Shown one piece after another: positions 1 to 14,800 of a stretch of DNA of 64,000 nucleotides. Every line of letters starts with the position of its first letter. Position 1 is the first letter of the stretch. The notes under the pieces are model-generated. The model did not search any database and was not told the origin of the DNA. It worked only from the letters and a program-made list of their open reading frames with translations. The stretch comes from Kalaharituber pfeilii (lineage: Eukaryota; Ascomycota; Pezizomycetes; Pezizales; Pezizaceae): positions 930,001 through 994,000 of the forward strand of contig WHUZ01000012.1 in the NCBI GenBank assembly GCA_015179045.1. Direction: 5' to 3'. A program made the translations under genes and the position numbers.

Positions 1-1303
1 CCACCCCCTCCCCCTCCATTGTCCTCCTCCTCCGTCACTCCTCTCTTGGCCAACTTATTTACCTTCATCAAATCAAGCTTCTCCGGATTCCTGCAAAAGA
101 ACAACTTCCTATCGATCCTCATGACCTCGTCCAATTCCTCCTTGCTTATTGGTGCGCCTGGCTCTCCGCCCTTCTTTAGTTCCTCTGCGCACTTTTCTAT
201 CGTTTCGAGAAGCTTTGATTTGAGTTGCGTCTGGAAGGAGTATGGGTGCTTGAGGTCGATGTAAAAGGTGCATAAGGGAGGATCAACGAGGTAGAGGGCC
301 GCAAGCATAATTTGGGGTGGGGTGAAGAGAAAGTAGGCATCGGTTAGGAGGGCTGAAGTCGAGAGAAAGAGGCGGGCTTTTCCGTGGGCGCGCTCAATGC
401 GGTGTTTGGGGGATGGGGGGGGTACGGTGGGGTTCAGAGGGTTTGGGGGGAGGCCGTGCAAGCGGGTTTGCAGTTCGAGGGAGGACGGTAAAGACGAGGG
501 GGATTTGGTGATGTTGCTGGCGTTGTTGGAATCCGCGGAGGTTGACGGAGGTGGTGGAGGCACCGGTGGAGCAACATACTTCCCCTCGAACACCTTCATC
601 AGCTCCATTATGCACCCTTCAAGGCCCCGGAACGGGTGCTTGATGTCAAAGCACCACCGTAAACCCATGGCCACGACAAATTCCGGGGCAAGGATTTCTT
701 CGGGAGTGGATTTGGGAATCTTGGCGGAGAAGTTGGAGAGCGAGATGTAGTGGTTCTCGGTCTTGGTGGTGAGGTAGAGGATGGTCGAGAGGAGGGTCTT
801 GGGGTGGTAGGTCATGGGAGAGGTGCGCGTGAAGAAGCGGCGGAGGAAAGTGGGAGCCGTGGCCTGGAGAAGAAGTTAGCCAATTCATCTCCATGATATC
901 CTCAGGATTGTGGTGGTAAAAATTTTACCTTGACATTTGTCGGAAACTCAAACACCTGCGCCGCAATCTCCATAATCTTCCTACAATAGTACCTGACAAG
1001 CTTGGCCTCCTCCTCCGGCGTCAAGCACTCAATTTCCTTATCCTCCTCGTCCTCCTTTGCCTTGGCCCCATTGACATTCGAACTCGGCGTATCATCGCCC
1101 GTATTTGCCCCTCCGCTGCTAGTATCGCTCCCCTCTCCGCCTCCGGCCTGCTTTTTCCGCTTCTTGTCCCGCGCACGCTGGATTGCCTCTTTCACCTGTG
1201 CTGCAGCGGCGGCGTTGGTTGCGTTCCGGACCGCTGCGAGCGACTCCGGCGTGAAGGTCCAGAGACGGTATTGGGAGGAAGAGCGGTAGGACGCGTCTTC
1301 CAT
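1..1303 (-). CDS. CCL1: TFIIH cyclin (cyclin H / CCL1), 3' part cut by window edge
   Basis: Regulatory cyclin of the TFIIH kinase module, partner of the CDK7/KIN28 kinase that phosphorylates the RNA polymerase II C-terminal domain. Exon 1 is 1303-929 and exon 2 starts at 863; the 65-nt intron (928-864) is in phase 0. Seen: an N-terminus reading MEDASYRSSSQYRLWTF, a low-complexity Lys/Gly/Ser insert (about residues 45-85), then ECLTPEEEAKLVRYYC and FPTNVK at the exon end. Exon 2 continues with the cyclin-box signature SPMTYHPKT, STILYLTTKTENHY and KHPFRGLEG. A Pro/Ser/Thr-rich insert precedes the second cyclin fold (PPQIMLAALYLVDPPLCTF). The reading frame is open to base 1, so the C-terminus lies outside the window. 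This order of motifs is specific to cyclin H, and I see no realistic alternative. Confidence 0.93.
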
Positions 1304-4300
1304 TGTGGGGGGTGGGAGTTGGGAAGGGCGGGAGTGTTGTCTATATGGATTGCAATTGAGGGTGAGGGGGCTGGCGTGATGATCAGGATGGATATCGTTC
1401 TCTAGGCGGGATTCAGCGTGGGATGCGGCATGCCCAGAAGCTTCATGTCACGGGCAGGGACCCTGACGGAAAGCTCGGGATTTTCCGACTCCCTAAGATC
1501 AGGTGACTGCAAAGATCAGGTGACTGCTGAGTCATCGCCAAGAAGACATCTAAGAGCTGACTCTGACATTGGCATAGAGAAAACTAGTAGCTGTCAAATG
1601 ACTTTGTTCATGATCCTCTCTACTCCAAATATAACTCCAACCATTTCTGGTCTCCTTCACCGGTCCATTTCTACTCTCCTTCTCTCGATAACTCCTACCC
1701 ACTTCTCTGCTCTTCTTAGTATAGATTCCAAAAAAAATCCAACACTCCCTCGCTATTTTTTTGACTGGGTTTATCACTATCATGAAAAAACCTTAAGTTC
1801 CTCATGCTAACCAGACCTCTCTTTCCAGTTATAAATCGTTATGTATACCTTATCTCTCTCATATACACAACATTCTTTGACCACGTGCCACTCATCTTCT
1901 AATACTTCTTTTTTTTTTGGGGGGGGGGGAGTGGGGGTGGGAGTGGGGGGGAGAGAGGGGTAGGGCATTTGAGCTTCTCAGCTCTGCCTGTTTTCATTAC
2001 TAGATCCATCACCAACATACTTATTCATACATGCAAAGCTCGTCTTCTTCTCCAATCTCTGGGTTATCCTCTTGCTCTTCTTCTCATGCTTTAACAATAT
2101 ACTCCACCAGCCTAGAAATATATATTCCTATTTCCTCCTTTTGCTTCTTTTTGGGATTCACAATATCATTAAAGGTCGTATGGAGTTTTAAGGATAATGA
2201 TATGCAGTATCCCACATTATGCATAAATGAAACTTCATTACCAGTGATTCGGAACAAAATCTCGAAAAAATACTTCACGATAATTCTCGGCACTCGTCAA
2301 TTGTAATAGTCACCAAATGTCCCTTAATAGATATCAGTAGAACTCAAGCAAATTAAACAATGTAAAACCCGACCCAACCTTCATATGGACACCGATAGTC
2401 TTGATATTAGTGATAACTCCACGAAATCGTTGCTCTCCCTGGGGCATTAGGGCATCGAGGTTCCAGCGGCTGATAGGTGCTATATCTGCAAGCTAATCTG
2501 GGTCCTCAGAAATGTGTACTGGTTTGAGCGTTCCGGTCTCTTTCCAGTCTCCTTACTGAATATAGAGATACAAATCCTGGTCGCAACCGCACTGAGTCCA
2601 TACAAGCTCTTAATTTGAACACAATCGTCAAAAAGGTCTTGAAACCTCTCTTGTATTTCCTAGTAAGTCACCTTACGATAAAAAGCTTTGTGAATATACC
2701 CCGCACGTTTGATCTCAAGGAAAAAAACATGATATCTATTGCGCCTAACAATAATGATTGTGGTGAAGTTGACAAGCTTAGATTATCCTGAGCGCTGCCC
2801 GGACTGCCGGGACATCACAGAGAATCTGGGAAATGGGTGTAAGACGTCCATGTGGAGTGACTGCTCGCTGGGACCTAGAGACAGGGTAGTCTGGATCGAG
2901 TCTGTAGGAACAGAACTTTGAGACGCATGTGACGTCCATGAAACAGCTGTGCGTTGTGGGTGTTGTGGGAAGGCACTGCTGCTGGTACATGTGGGAATCC
3001 GGTAGCTATAGCCTAAGTGGTGGAACGAATACAGTCCGAATTATACTGTTTAAGAGCGTCGGCATTAAGTCGGAGCACCGTGGGCCACATGGACATAAAG
3101 GTCAAGACATGTATGAGGGAAGCTTAAATATGTAGGCTGGAAGAGCATGTACATAGATTTTTTTCATTATCATCGTTTTTTATAAAATAAAATTCTCTCA
3201 TACTCCTCATACACTGTGAACAATGTTTGCAGTCACTTCGAAATACCGAGATTAGTGCCCAAAGTTTCCCGGGTCTGACCGCAAACCCGATAGAAATATA
3301 TTATTCTCTCGCCCCTACCCCATTAAGCGAATACTCCGTAGCTGTTTTACAAGCAGGCCCAAGTACTAGACATCAATTACCCTCAACAAAACATTGTACG
3401 TCCTTATAGCTAATCGCGCGCAGCTACGCATACTGACACGACTCTCGACAAGTATTTCCTCTATTTCCTCCCATCACTTCATTTTAGCTTATCGCGGTTG
3501 ATATAATTTTGCTGTATCACAAGGACTAATATATAAATTTGGAGAATTCGACACTTTGGATTAAGCTAGCCTTGCAATGCTTGTATTGTACAAGACTAAT
3601 CGCAGAAAGGTCTGCACGTATCGATGGTTTGATTGAGACATGCAGTCAAATTGGGGTGTAAATAGGCGAACCATTTTTACAGTGAAACTTGACACTCAAG
3701 AGTAGAATAGCACTCTGATTTGATTCGGGTCTTGGTTTGCATCAACCAGATTGCATACATGTATGGCATTCCCCAATATGAGAGTTCAATTCCAGATACA
3801 GGCAACCTATTATGTAATGCACGGATACATTAGCCGCTTTCTGAGGTACTATTTTCTTTTTTCTTTTTTCTGCTTTTCTATGGTATGTTTCAGATACTGG
3901 ATCAATCACTGTAACGTTTTTGCTAACTCAGGGCCTACAATAGGTGGCCACTTGTAATCTATGCCCCCACACCATCCTCGTTGACGAACAAATTGAGAAG
4001 CTAGATGCTAGCTGATCCTACATGCGCTTTTTGAAGTCCGCCGTGCCTCGATGCGGCAGACCTGTTGGATTGATTATGGTTTGGTTGACTGGAATGATTG
4101 TTCCCGGCCAGCATTCAATCTCAATGGCCAGTACTGTATCGTAGGCACCAAAATGATGTCTGATGGTCTGTAAGCTCAGCTCGATATCTCTTTCCTTTTG
4201 GAGGGTTGCACAAAAGTCAACGATGGGGCGCCTTGTCCTCGCGCCGCGCTGGTCAGCCGGCAGGATTACGAAGTTGATTAGCATAATCACTCACTGTTCA

Positions 4301-7300
4301 CTATGATTGATTCCAGATAACAATAGTTCCGAGATGCAGGGACTGTTATCCGGCTAGTCGTCGACGTGCGTGGACCGGCGAGGTACGTATACACACCTTG
4401 GTCGGAGGGCATTGTGGAGTATACTGATAAATATTTGAAATGTAATCCACATGCATAGGGATAAGCTGCCCGCAACAGGCTTTCGGTACATTTGCAGGCA
4501 AGGCAGTCACACGCATGGGGTAGGGTATCGATGAGTAGCTGCCTAATTTTAGGATGCGTGGCTTTAGTGACAATACGGTAGTGGGCATTAAAAGTTGAAG
4601 AAGCAGCTCTTGGTAGAGAAAATACATACTTTTGTTGGCGAGGGAATGGAGGGGTACTTCTATACCATAGTAGTCGCATAGCTAGAATGCCCGACGTTAA
4701 CATGCACATACGAGACATGTAGAGTACAAAATCAATACTACTCCTTTAACAGTGCAGGTTCGCAGGAGGCTGGGTGGCACCATTGCGGCCTATACCGTTT
4801 TTTTTAATGCATCCCTACCATCGAAACTGGATACTCGTTGCTTTTCATTGTTGCCAGTGTATTGTCTGCAGCTACATACAATTGCATATTAATTAGTCTC
4901 ATGCCAAGACCCTCTGTAGTGGTTACTTACTAACCGTCTGTGGTATTAGACAACCGTCTGCACGTCCAGGATACGCTCGCTAATGTGCAGTGATGCAATT
5001 AATTACAGTTTGTTTAATCGGAATGCCCAGAATGGACGTTATGCAGGACTGGCCATCGGCACCTCAAGTATATCCGTCAATATTCTGAGGAGGATATTCA
5101 ACTATAGGCCAGATGGCACTGCGTGGCCTGTTGCGCATAAAAGCCTATGACTTAAAAGATCGATGCTAAATTTGATAGGTAGATGTATGGCTGACCACTT
5201 CCAAATGTCTGCTCGCATTATCTGAGATATTCCTTTTTCAGGCCGATGGGTTGGCAAGCGCTTAAGCCCGGTGTGCCTACACAGCAGATCATCGCCTACT
5301 TTAAGTAAGTAGTACTTACGTAGGACGCGCTGTGTGCAGAATTTGCAACATTTGTCCAACCATACATATTGCAACCGAGAGAGAACGGAATATTACTATT
5401 CAGACGGTAATACGAAATGACAACAAAGTTGTGCAAACAGTGGCAGTCCAATCAATAGTAATTAATGACGGCGCCGCTGATGTCGATATATCAACCCTGG
5501 GATATCTCGAGCCTGGTTGATGAGAAACAGGATTATCTCAGAAAGAAAAGGTGAAAAAATTCAGAACACTTACTGTTATGGCGATCGCTGTGACCCCGTG
5601 CACAACCTCAGTTGGTCATGTATCAGGTTCCTGGATATTGCAATACGCCGTATTGCACTTCACATTTTCAGAACTCGTTCCCTACGCAATAATCTCCTCC
5701 CCCTTCTGAAATCTATCCCCGCATGTCCTCCACCACCTTCTCCGGCTGCGCAAACCCGAACAATGTGTAGGTTATACTGTCCCTGTATACTTTAGTGCGA
5801 AGGAATAAGTATCACCTCTACATGATTTCATGCAAAGTGCTGCTTTACGAGATTAGGCCGGCCTATTACATGTACAGCAAGCTTCCAACTTGTGCGTCGA
5901 GACTGTCCTCGATATAAGAATTTAACGAACAAACGTTTGATCGCCATCAACGAAGGTCCTATCCTCATACTACTATTGATACATGGTGACGTATGGCTAC
6001 ATACATACATCGATCGTAACACTATGCGAATGAAATTCCCCTTCATCAAGTTTCATATATATATAAAAGTTCTGTAACTAGCTTTTGTCCTGTGCAGGTG
6101 CATATCAAACATAGGAAGATATCATACATGAGCCGGGGACGCAGAGAACCTTAAGAAGGATCTATTATATGCGTTGGCAATATGCAAAGAATGTAAAACA
6201 TGATATTTTATTTTTTTTCATTTATTTTATGTAGAGTAGACTACTCTATATTATAGATCTACTTGCTGATACTACGTTGAACAGATAAGTATGATCATAA
6301 TGGCCATGGCCATGCCCGAGCTCACAGGGCATGCGATCATTCCATAGCCAACGTGAAATCAAAACAAACGTGAATCAATCAGAAATTCACTTAGGTAGGA
6401 CCTACCAGAATGCGAGGCCGTTGATCACCTACTTACCTCTATAGGTTAAGGCGACTTCGCTCTGCTATTTATGGCGGAGTATCTAAGTTTGATGTGCTTA
6501 GTGGCCCAAGATTATCCTAGTAGACTGCAAGATTAAGTAGTACCCTCGCTTTACCACTTCGAGTAGAAGACTAGAGGGGGCTATATAGATATGTGATTGG
6601 AACAGGTTAGAGGGGCAATATACTTGAGTGAAAAAAAGGTGAGATGTATTCGGCGATCTGTGTTGTCAATTCCCGAGACTAAGGAGAACTCGAGGGCCGG
6701 AAGAGGAGTTTGTTGGGTGCAAGGGGTGACGATTGAGCACGGAGGCTAAGCATGTTGAAGGTACAGCTACTCTGCTCAGGATCCGTTAAGGTTGAGTTAT
6801 AAGGCTAGACTTACTCTCCGCATGCCATTGTGCATCTGTAGGTAAGTAGCAAGCAAAAGTTGATTACAGTTTGATTTCTGAACCAAACCCCATGGCCATT
6901 TTTTCCTACATGTGAAGTACCAATATGAATCAAATATCTAGTGCCCATGTATGTACTCGCTACCAGCTATCGCACAAGAGCGACAATTGGAGCAGTCTGT
7001 GTAGAAAAAATTTATTGCAGCTGGACGGACCCCTTGCACGGTCCTTGCAACCACGCACTTGTGCGAAACTTTATGTTGGTACCGGTAGCGAGTACCGTAC
7101 TCCACAATTGAATTATCGTGGGGTCCACGTACAAGGGACCACTAGTGACCGAAATTATGGACTTAAACTTGACACACTACTTCATCACCCAACCACATCT
7201 CATTAAAAAATAAAACAATGTAGATATATACTATGACTTCACCTGCTCTACAACGCTTCATTGTCCAAATTTAAAAATATTAAGGTGGTGTTGAGTAGCA

Positions 7301-10300
7301 GAGGATTGATTATATGGAGCACCTTGGAGAAGTAACATGCCAAGTTTGTCAAGTTTGCAGAATTTGTACTAGTGTGAGAACAAAACTTACTATATACAGA
7401 AATGATTCACCCAATTCTTCTATGCCTTTTATATAGACGTTCAGTAAACTCATTTGTACCATATGTACAACCATCTCTATATGCCTCCGTAGTCCATGAA
7501 CTTCTGTAAAAAAAACCCATTATTGATAGTATTATCAGAAACAGAATTAAGATCTTCAGCAAATGTTAGTCATAAAGTATTAAGATTATACTCACAATGA
7601 TTGCTTGCATAAGATTCTTCACTTTCACTATATACAAATGGTCCGGAAATGCCCTCTTCCACTGCAACTAGCTCGGAGGTATCCGGCTCCATAGCTACTC
7701 TTCTTTTCGTTCCCCTAGCAGCAACGGCAAGCAAGATAACTTTTCTTTTTTTTTTTTCTTAGGTGTGCCTGTACATCTTATTACTATGATATTAGTCCTT
7801 ACCTAAAAAGAAGCTATAGGGCAGGCTATACACACCTTTGGGGACGTAACTCAAGTTATCCAATGCCAATTATCCGTTTCGATGCGCAGAAAAGAGGCTA
7901 CCATGTAATTGATATACTGGTCATCAATCCGGCGAATGTAACAGGTGGTCCCTTATAGATGGGCTCCACCATACAGGACCTCACTCCGGCAACTAATTGC
8001 GCTCGAACTCGAGAGCTGGGGGAAATATTTCGGAAATCGGTATGCGGTACTGATTTAGCGGAGGTATACGAACACACAAATGACAGTGCCACGTTAGACT
8101 TTTCCCCCCATCAATTACAAACAAGCAAAAAAATTAGAACAACATTGTACTCTGCCAGTTGCAATCCAATCCCAAACCTAAAGTCCTTTTGCACGTGTTC
8201 CAGAATGCCAAGGGCGTGAGGGTTTATTTCCAGTTGTGTCACATACTCGGCTGACTTGAGACAAGCACCAAAAGCAGAATATTGTGAGACAGCGGTAATT
8301 AGTTTTGTCACATAGTTACTGTTCGCTTCCTATTGCTTGGAATTTCGCACATCGCATGGAGTTAGGATAGGCATTGAATGTAGGCTTCGGAGTTGTTAGT
8401 AGGAATTCAGACAGGTCGAGCTAGTGCCAGTGCCGGTGCCGGTGTTAATGGCAGTCAATGGTGCCTCCATTACAGTAGCTGAATACTGTACATTAGTACT
8501 TGCACACTGCGGTAAGCCGTGGGCGGAACCCAAATGAAAGGATACCAGACTGGGGAGTGGTTTGCCATTGTAGACTGCTTGCACTACCACTCGCAGAGGC
8601 TGCCATTGATTGTCTCGTAAATGCCGGTTTGAGAGCAAGTAGGAGTGTACAGTAAGATTCTTGTGACTTGTATGTACAAGCAACCATTCCTATGCTTACG
8701 ACCTGCCTAAGTGACTAAAGCTGTGACTAAAGCTGTGGGGTACTTACTTGCTTATGGTACATGTATTTTCTATATTTCTCAGAATCACAGTCCAGGAACT
8801 ATTGAACTGCAAATCAGTAAATTTTCCTTCAACAGTGTCACAATCTCCAAGGGCCTGTTTGCCAAGCCTTCACCTCCCTGCAGATGCGTTCAGGTATGAT
8901 ATGATAGTCTGGTTGCACGTTCAGGGATTCATGTCTCCCGACGTCGGCGACCAAAAAAAGCAAGTTTCTCGGGTAGTTGCCTTAGACTGTGAAGCTAGCC
9001 CCCCTCCTCCATTTAGCGACAAAGAATTCAGATGTCCGAAACCCTTTGCGGCTTAGGCCCGGGGAATAACATTCAACGGCGACTATGATACAGCTCACGA
9101 ATGATGTGGTGCGCTAGCGGAGTTGATAGGCTTGTAGGGTGATGCTGGATGTATGATAATGAACGCATGTTTTGTGGATGCCACGGAGCCTGATGTCCCA
9201 ATTCTTCTGCCTTTCTTCGTGCTGACTTGTACTGTAATTTGAAATGCCTTGGGGCCCTGATAACTTTTGCCAGCAGAGTAAACGTACTAGTTTCGGAAAC
9301 GTAAATGGAAGTCCTCTATCGAGCGATAGGATTTGTGTTGAGCCTCCGTAAGGGTATGAACTGGCAATATGCCTCTTGCAGGTCTCTAATAATTTCATTG
9401 TTAGCATCATTGTTAACTGGCTCGCAACTGCACCAGCTTCAAATTGTCGGGTTCCTACCCTGGCGTGTGCATGTCGTATACAACTTATCGCCAGTGAGGT
9501 ACTAGTAACGTAACTGGTGAGGAATCTTGTGCTGTACTAGAGAACCATATGGCCTGAATCGGCGGCCGCGGCTCCAGTTAGAGCACTAGCAAGCCTGCAC
9601 GCCTTTAGACGGACCCTCTATGTAGGCACGCTCTTCATGTGGCAAGTTAAGTTTCTCTCTGCATGCCACAGCAGTACCATTGCGGAGGCAATACAAGTCA
9701 TTCAGCTCCGATATGTAGGAAAGGCTTGAGGGGAAGGCATATTCGTTCCTGCTGCAGACTGGGTTTGATCGGTTGGCTGTTTAGCAGCGCCGCTATCGAG
9801 CCTGGCTTCGCGTCGTGAGCCAGCCAGAGTGGCATATCGAAGGATGCGAGCATAGAAGATACTCTTGACAAGACAAAGCTTCTGTCTCGGCGCTCTCAGT
9901 ATTATTCTGTGGTAGCCGTGAAGGGAGAACAACGAGGGGGTGGGCAAGACGTAGAGCAGATAGCAGATGGAGGGGGATCTGGGGGGGGGGGGGGGGGTTG
10001 GCTTGCTGGGCGGGCAGCTGCCCCAGCTCCCGCCGGTGGCCGGCACAGACTGCCCGATCTCCAGCGCGGTGGGCCACTTGGCACTTGTGCAGAGCGCAGA
10101 GCGCAGAGCAGGCACCGCTGCGCAGTGGGATGGGGATGCATCCTGTAGAATAGAGTAGAGTACAGAGCAATCACCGTGTATGATACCTTGGTGTGCCCGG
10201 TGTCGCACTGGTGTGCCCGGTGTGCCCCCTCCAGTCTGCCCCAACCAGCACCCCACCGCCCCTGGCGAACCGCTGCTTCCTCTAACAATAGGGCGTCGTA

Positions 10301-11817
10301 TGTCCGACCCCCCCCCTCATGTCCCCTTCTCCACGTATTCCTCTGCCTTAACGCCCAAAAATTATAGGGCTCGACTTCGGTGCCGGAATCAGCTGGCGGG
10401 TGGTGGGCCAGTCATCGAGATCTTTCATAGAAGAATCCGTGAACAAAGGCATAAATGTCGTTTGTACTATACTACTAGTACTTCACCCGCCGTAGGTCCC
10501 CCCTTCAAATTCCGCGTTACCTTACATCTCTGACAGCCTGAAAACACCCTCCGCCCTTCAAACGTAAACTGAGGTATTGCTGCAATCTCGAGTCAGCAAT
10601 TCCTTGCTAATTCTAGCCGTAGCTGTTCTCAAGTACGCCAAGGTGCATGCTCAGGGGAAATACATACCGAACATTTCGTATTCTCTCAATCATCTACTTG
10701 GCACTTCAAGGCCACAGCATTTCACTCGCAGGGGGTGGGGGTGCAAAGCTGGAGAAGCGATAATCTTGCACCTTACCAGGTCATCGAGCGATTCAAATCA
10801 GGTTCTGACACAATACCAATCCCCCGTACATAGAGCAAGCGTGAGCTCCGGCCAAAGCGAAGCGGCACTCACTAAATAAGCCGATCCTTACCCACGACCC
10901 CTGGACCCTGAACCTGGGGAAAACGAGGGGAAAAGTAAGCGTAAGTTGCAACCCAAACAGAGCAGGCGCATACTTAAAGAGGACGCCGAGCCTTTGTTCC
11001 TTTTTTCTAGGAAAAGGGAGATCGCATACTTAAATAAGCACACTTGTACGAGCACTGCAAAGCAAAGCATAGCAACGGCCGTTATCTTTGCCTACGGTTC
11101 GCTGCACTACGCGCTATCTATGCCCTGGCTAGCCCGCAGCACGAAGTCCGCCCAGACGACCGCAATCATTTGCTTTTCAAAAAATAGTTTGAATTCCCAA
11201 AGTGACGGAAGGCAACCTCTACCGCAGACTGCGGAGCAACACACAGCACAGGAAAAGCCGGGACCCGAATCCGTGACTCAAACGCAGCTCCGCCACTCCT
11301 TTTGTTGTGAGGCTTGTCGCCGCGAGGTGTATGCGCTAGGTAGCCTCTAAACAAGGTTGAGAGTGAACAAACGTTACATAGCCACCCCCCCACAAAACTG
11401 GGAACAAGCACAGCGGAGGAAGTTGGCTGGGTCTGAGGTGCGCACGATTCAGGAATAGGATAAACGTCGGTTCCGTTTCTCCTGTGAAGGGAAGATAAAT
11501 TGGAAGAGTGGTGGAGGAGGAGGTGGTGCTGGTCAACAAGTCTATTACATCTGAAGGCTTGCCTCTAGCGTGCAGCAGCGGCCTTCTGGATAGCCATCCA
11601 TCGGTAGGTAACCACTGCCATATAATTCCAAGTTGGAAGTCGCATCGCCTACGTTCGGCGTCTCTTTTGAAGCGCGATAAGAAATATCAGGCTATACACA
11701 CCGCGTCTTCTTTCGGTTCTTCAGAAAAAAAAGGTTCCCGTTCTGTATTTCAATACGCTGGCCCGCTCGTGTTGTACTTTATTCCAACCCAGTCGTTGAC
11801 TTCAACGGTCTGCAAAT
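1304..11817. other. 10.5-kb gene-poor region
   Basis: No open frame here shows a recognisable domain, a conserved motif or a plausible exon chain; all are short and of random composition. No tRNA, rRNA, transposase or reverse-transcriptase pattern was recognised. The stretch holds simple tracts: T/G runs at about 1910-1960, a T run at about 7742-7759, a (GTGCCG)-like stretch near 8425-8444 and a G run at about 9979-9997. It also has short palindromic pieces such as CATGGCCATGGCCATG near 6302. The last few hundred bases presumably contain the promoter and 5' UTR of the BTB gene. It could hide degenerate mobile elements or non-coding transcripts, which I cannot judge by eye. Confidence 0.6.
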
Positions 11818-14800
11818 ATGGCGCAAAGATCTGCTCGCGCTCGGTCGAAACTTGAGAAGATTTCACAGTCATCAGCATCCCCTCTCTCCGCCCCGCAACA
11901 GCAGTCGGCCTCAAATATCACCCCTGGCTCAAATTTAGGAATTGGCTTACCCTTCCCCTTCGGCCCGCACCACAATATATCAAACTCCACGTCATTCAAT
12001 CCTACTACGGGTCTACTCACACCATCTGCATCGTCGATAGCAACGGGGAGCTCGGGTCACTCGTCTACACAACACACGCATCTAGGGGGTGGAGGAGCAG
12101 GAGGTGGGAGACATGGTTTTGCATTTTATAACAAGAATGGGACAGCAGCGAGGAAATCTGCGTTGAGGGCGATATTTGAGGGGCATAGTGACAAGATAAG
12201 GGGAAGATTGGAGGAAGCACTGCGAAAAAAGAGCACTCAACATGGGAATAGCTCGAATACCGGCGGTGGTTTTACATTGGGGGGTAGTTTAAAGAAACAT
12301 GGAGATATAAGAGAGGAGAAACTATTGGTAAAGCGGTGGGACGTTGGTGGAAAGGCGGGCGTTGTTGGCTGGGATAAATTACAGCGGGTACGATGCAGAA
12401 TATACACGTTCATGAAAGGCCTACTAATTGTATTCCAGGACCCCGAATTATGGTTTTCAGACGGTGATACCCTCGTATATCTTTGCCCACAGGGCCATCC
12501 ATCTCATCAATACTCCCGCCCCTCATTTCGGATACGGTCCTCGGTACTGCGGGAAACAGAAAGTCAGTTCTTTCATGCAATGCTGACAGATAGTATCAAG
12601 AATCTTTCGTCCGCTCCACCACCCCGCACTCAACCCCCTCCTCGGAAAGGCTCTTCGACGCTGAATCTAACAAGTACCAACTTGAGTGGTGGCGGTAACG
12701 TGAATCGACCACCTCCCACCCCACCTGAGCCTGGCTCTCCAATGAGCTTTAGCTTTGACATTTTGGACCAATTGGATAAAATTCCCTCGCGTGCCGACAG
12801 TCTCAAGGCATCCAGTACAGGAGGAGCAAGCATCTCACCTACGGTCAGCAATACCCCAAGCACAAACGGTGGTATTGAGGGAATAAAATATGAGGTTTAT
12901 TTCCCAGCTCCGATTGGACTGAACAAGGAGCAGACTCAGAAATACCATCTGACAACAAGAAACGTGTTTGCTCTTCTCTTTGGCAAAGGTTTGGTTGGTG
13001 TAACTTTGGGAGAAGCGTTACTGGATCTGGTTGAGAGGCTGGATATTTATATTCCACCAAGCACGCAACCAAAATTACAGCATCGTGCTTCATCCAACAC
13101 CTTAGAAGGAGCAAGGAAACGGAAAAACAGGGCTTTGGATACGGATGGCATGCGTGGCAATGTGGGGAGGGTCCTTGAATACCTTCTTAACCGTGAGTTT
13201 GACGACCTCCGGAATTGCCCCGATGTGGCTGCTGGGGTCCTATGCTTTGCCGAAAAGTATCAGTTGAGTGATTTGTGGAGGGAAGCATTCTGCCACTGCG
13301 TTGGTATGCTAAACCAGATGGAAGGCGGGAAGGAGTACATGGAAATCTCGCCGATAACCAAGGCCTTGATTGACCGTGCATCACTGGAAATTCAAGTCCG
13401 GACAGGATTTGCAGAATCTCGTCTTGCGACTTTCCAATATGACGACATGTGGCCAACCAGCTCGTTCAGCTTCTCGCCTAGCAGGATTGCCTTTGAGCGG
13501 TTCCAAAAGTTCCTCATCAAGCATTATCAATTTCGGTTCGGGGCATGGCCTCCTCCACCGCAGAAAGACTCGAACTCAACAAGTGGCTGGGGATTCGGTA
13601 TCGGAGGCGGAGGCGGGGGAGCAGGTGCATTCTCGAGGCAAATCTATCTTCAACTACAGAGGGACTTTGCTGCATTATACGACTACTTGGTGAACAAGGA
13701 TGTGACATGGCAATATCCTGAAGGTGCTGTGGCCACATCACCGACTGGACCAGGGGCATCGACATCCACCTTAGGCAGCCTCGCGCCGCATGGGGCGGGC
13801 TTAAAGCATAAGCCGAAGTTAGTGTCACTAAGTAAGAAGCACTTTAGGGCCGACGATGATAATCTCCCTATCACTGACATCTTGAGTTGTTTCGACAACG
13901 CTAATGGATTTCCTCACATTCCATATCCTTACCCTCTTGTCCCTGAGGTGAAAGGTTTTCTTCGTCAGGGGTCAACTGCTACATCTGGCTCTCAAGGCTT
14001 TGGTACACAAAAGCATGGATTTCTAGCAAAGCGCAACATGGGCCCAAGCTCCAGCATGTCGTCTTCTGCAGCCACTGCGGCCGCTGCGGCCGACAAAGCC
14101 GCAGCATTGGCGCTTTCGGAGTCGACCAACATCCACAGTCTATTATTCAGCAAAGCAAGCAATGAGCTAGTTGATGCGTTTGCTAGGCATGAGAAGGAGA
14201 AGAGTAATGGCGAGTTTACGCCGAGTGAGGGAAGGAAAGGACGGTGGATTCTAATATATGGTGTCCTGCAAACTCTTGCTACAGTCGTGGGAGATTCTCC
14301 TGGCCTAAAATACACCGAAGGTGTTGAGTACTTCCTCAACAGCAAACTTAAGGGGACTCCTCCATGGGTTAGCGGAATTCCCTCGGAGGAGGGACCTGGC
14401 GGTATTGACGATCACCACACCAAGAGTCATTGCTGGACGGTGGTCAACAGCTGGAATGATACGCGGTGGGCCAACCTAGAGAATCAACAGGCTCAGATGC
14501 AGCAGCTAACACCAGTTGTAAGTGGTGCTTCTGTGAAGTCTGCTCCACCACGCACTGGCAGCGAGATGTTTGGACCTCAGGTGAATCCCACATTAAGGTC
14601 GATTGGAGTTGGTGCTGGTGATACCACGGATACGGATGCCGGGTATAATGTCCACCATAGGGTATTAGGCGGCAGGAAGCGTAAGGCAATCCCTAAGACG
14701 TTATCAGGTGATGCTTCTGAGCTGCCGTCACCATCACCCAGGACTGCAAGGGGCAGAAGTATGTCCGGAGATGAGGGCGACGATGAAGCAGATGAGGATG

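Noticed and set aside
4018..4718. Minus-strand frames of 90-143 codons in the gene-poor region
   Set aside because: Random composition, no recognisable fold and no splice-linked partner.
9702..10533. Cluster of Pro/Ser/Ala-rich frames on both strands near the G run
   Set aside because: Composition follows local GC bias; no domain, no exon chain and mutual overlap on both strands.
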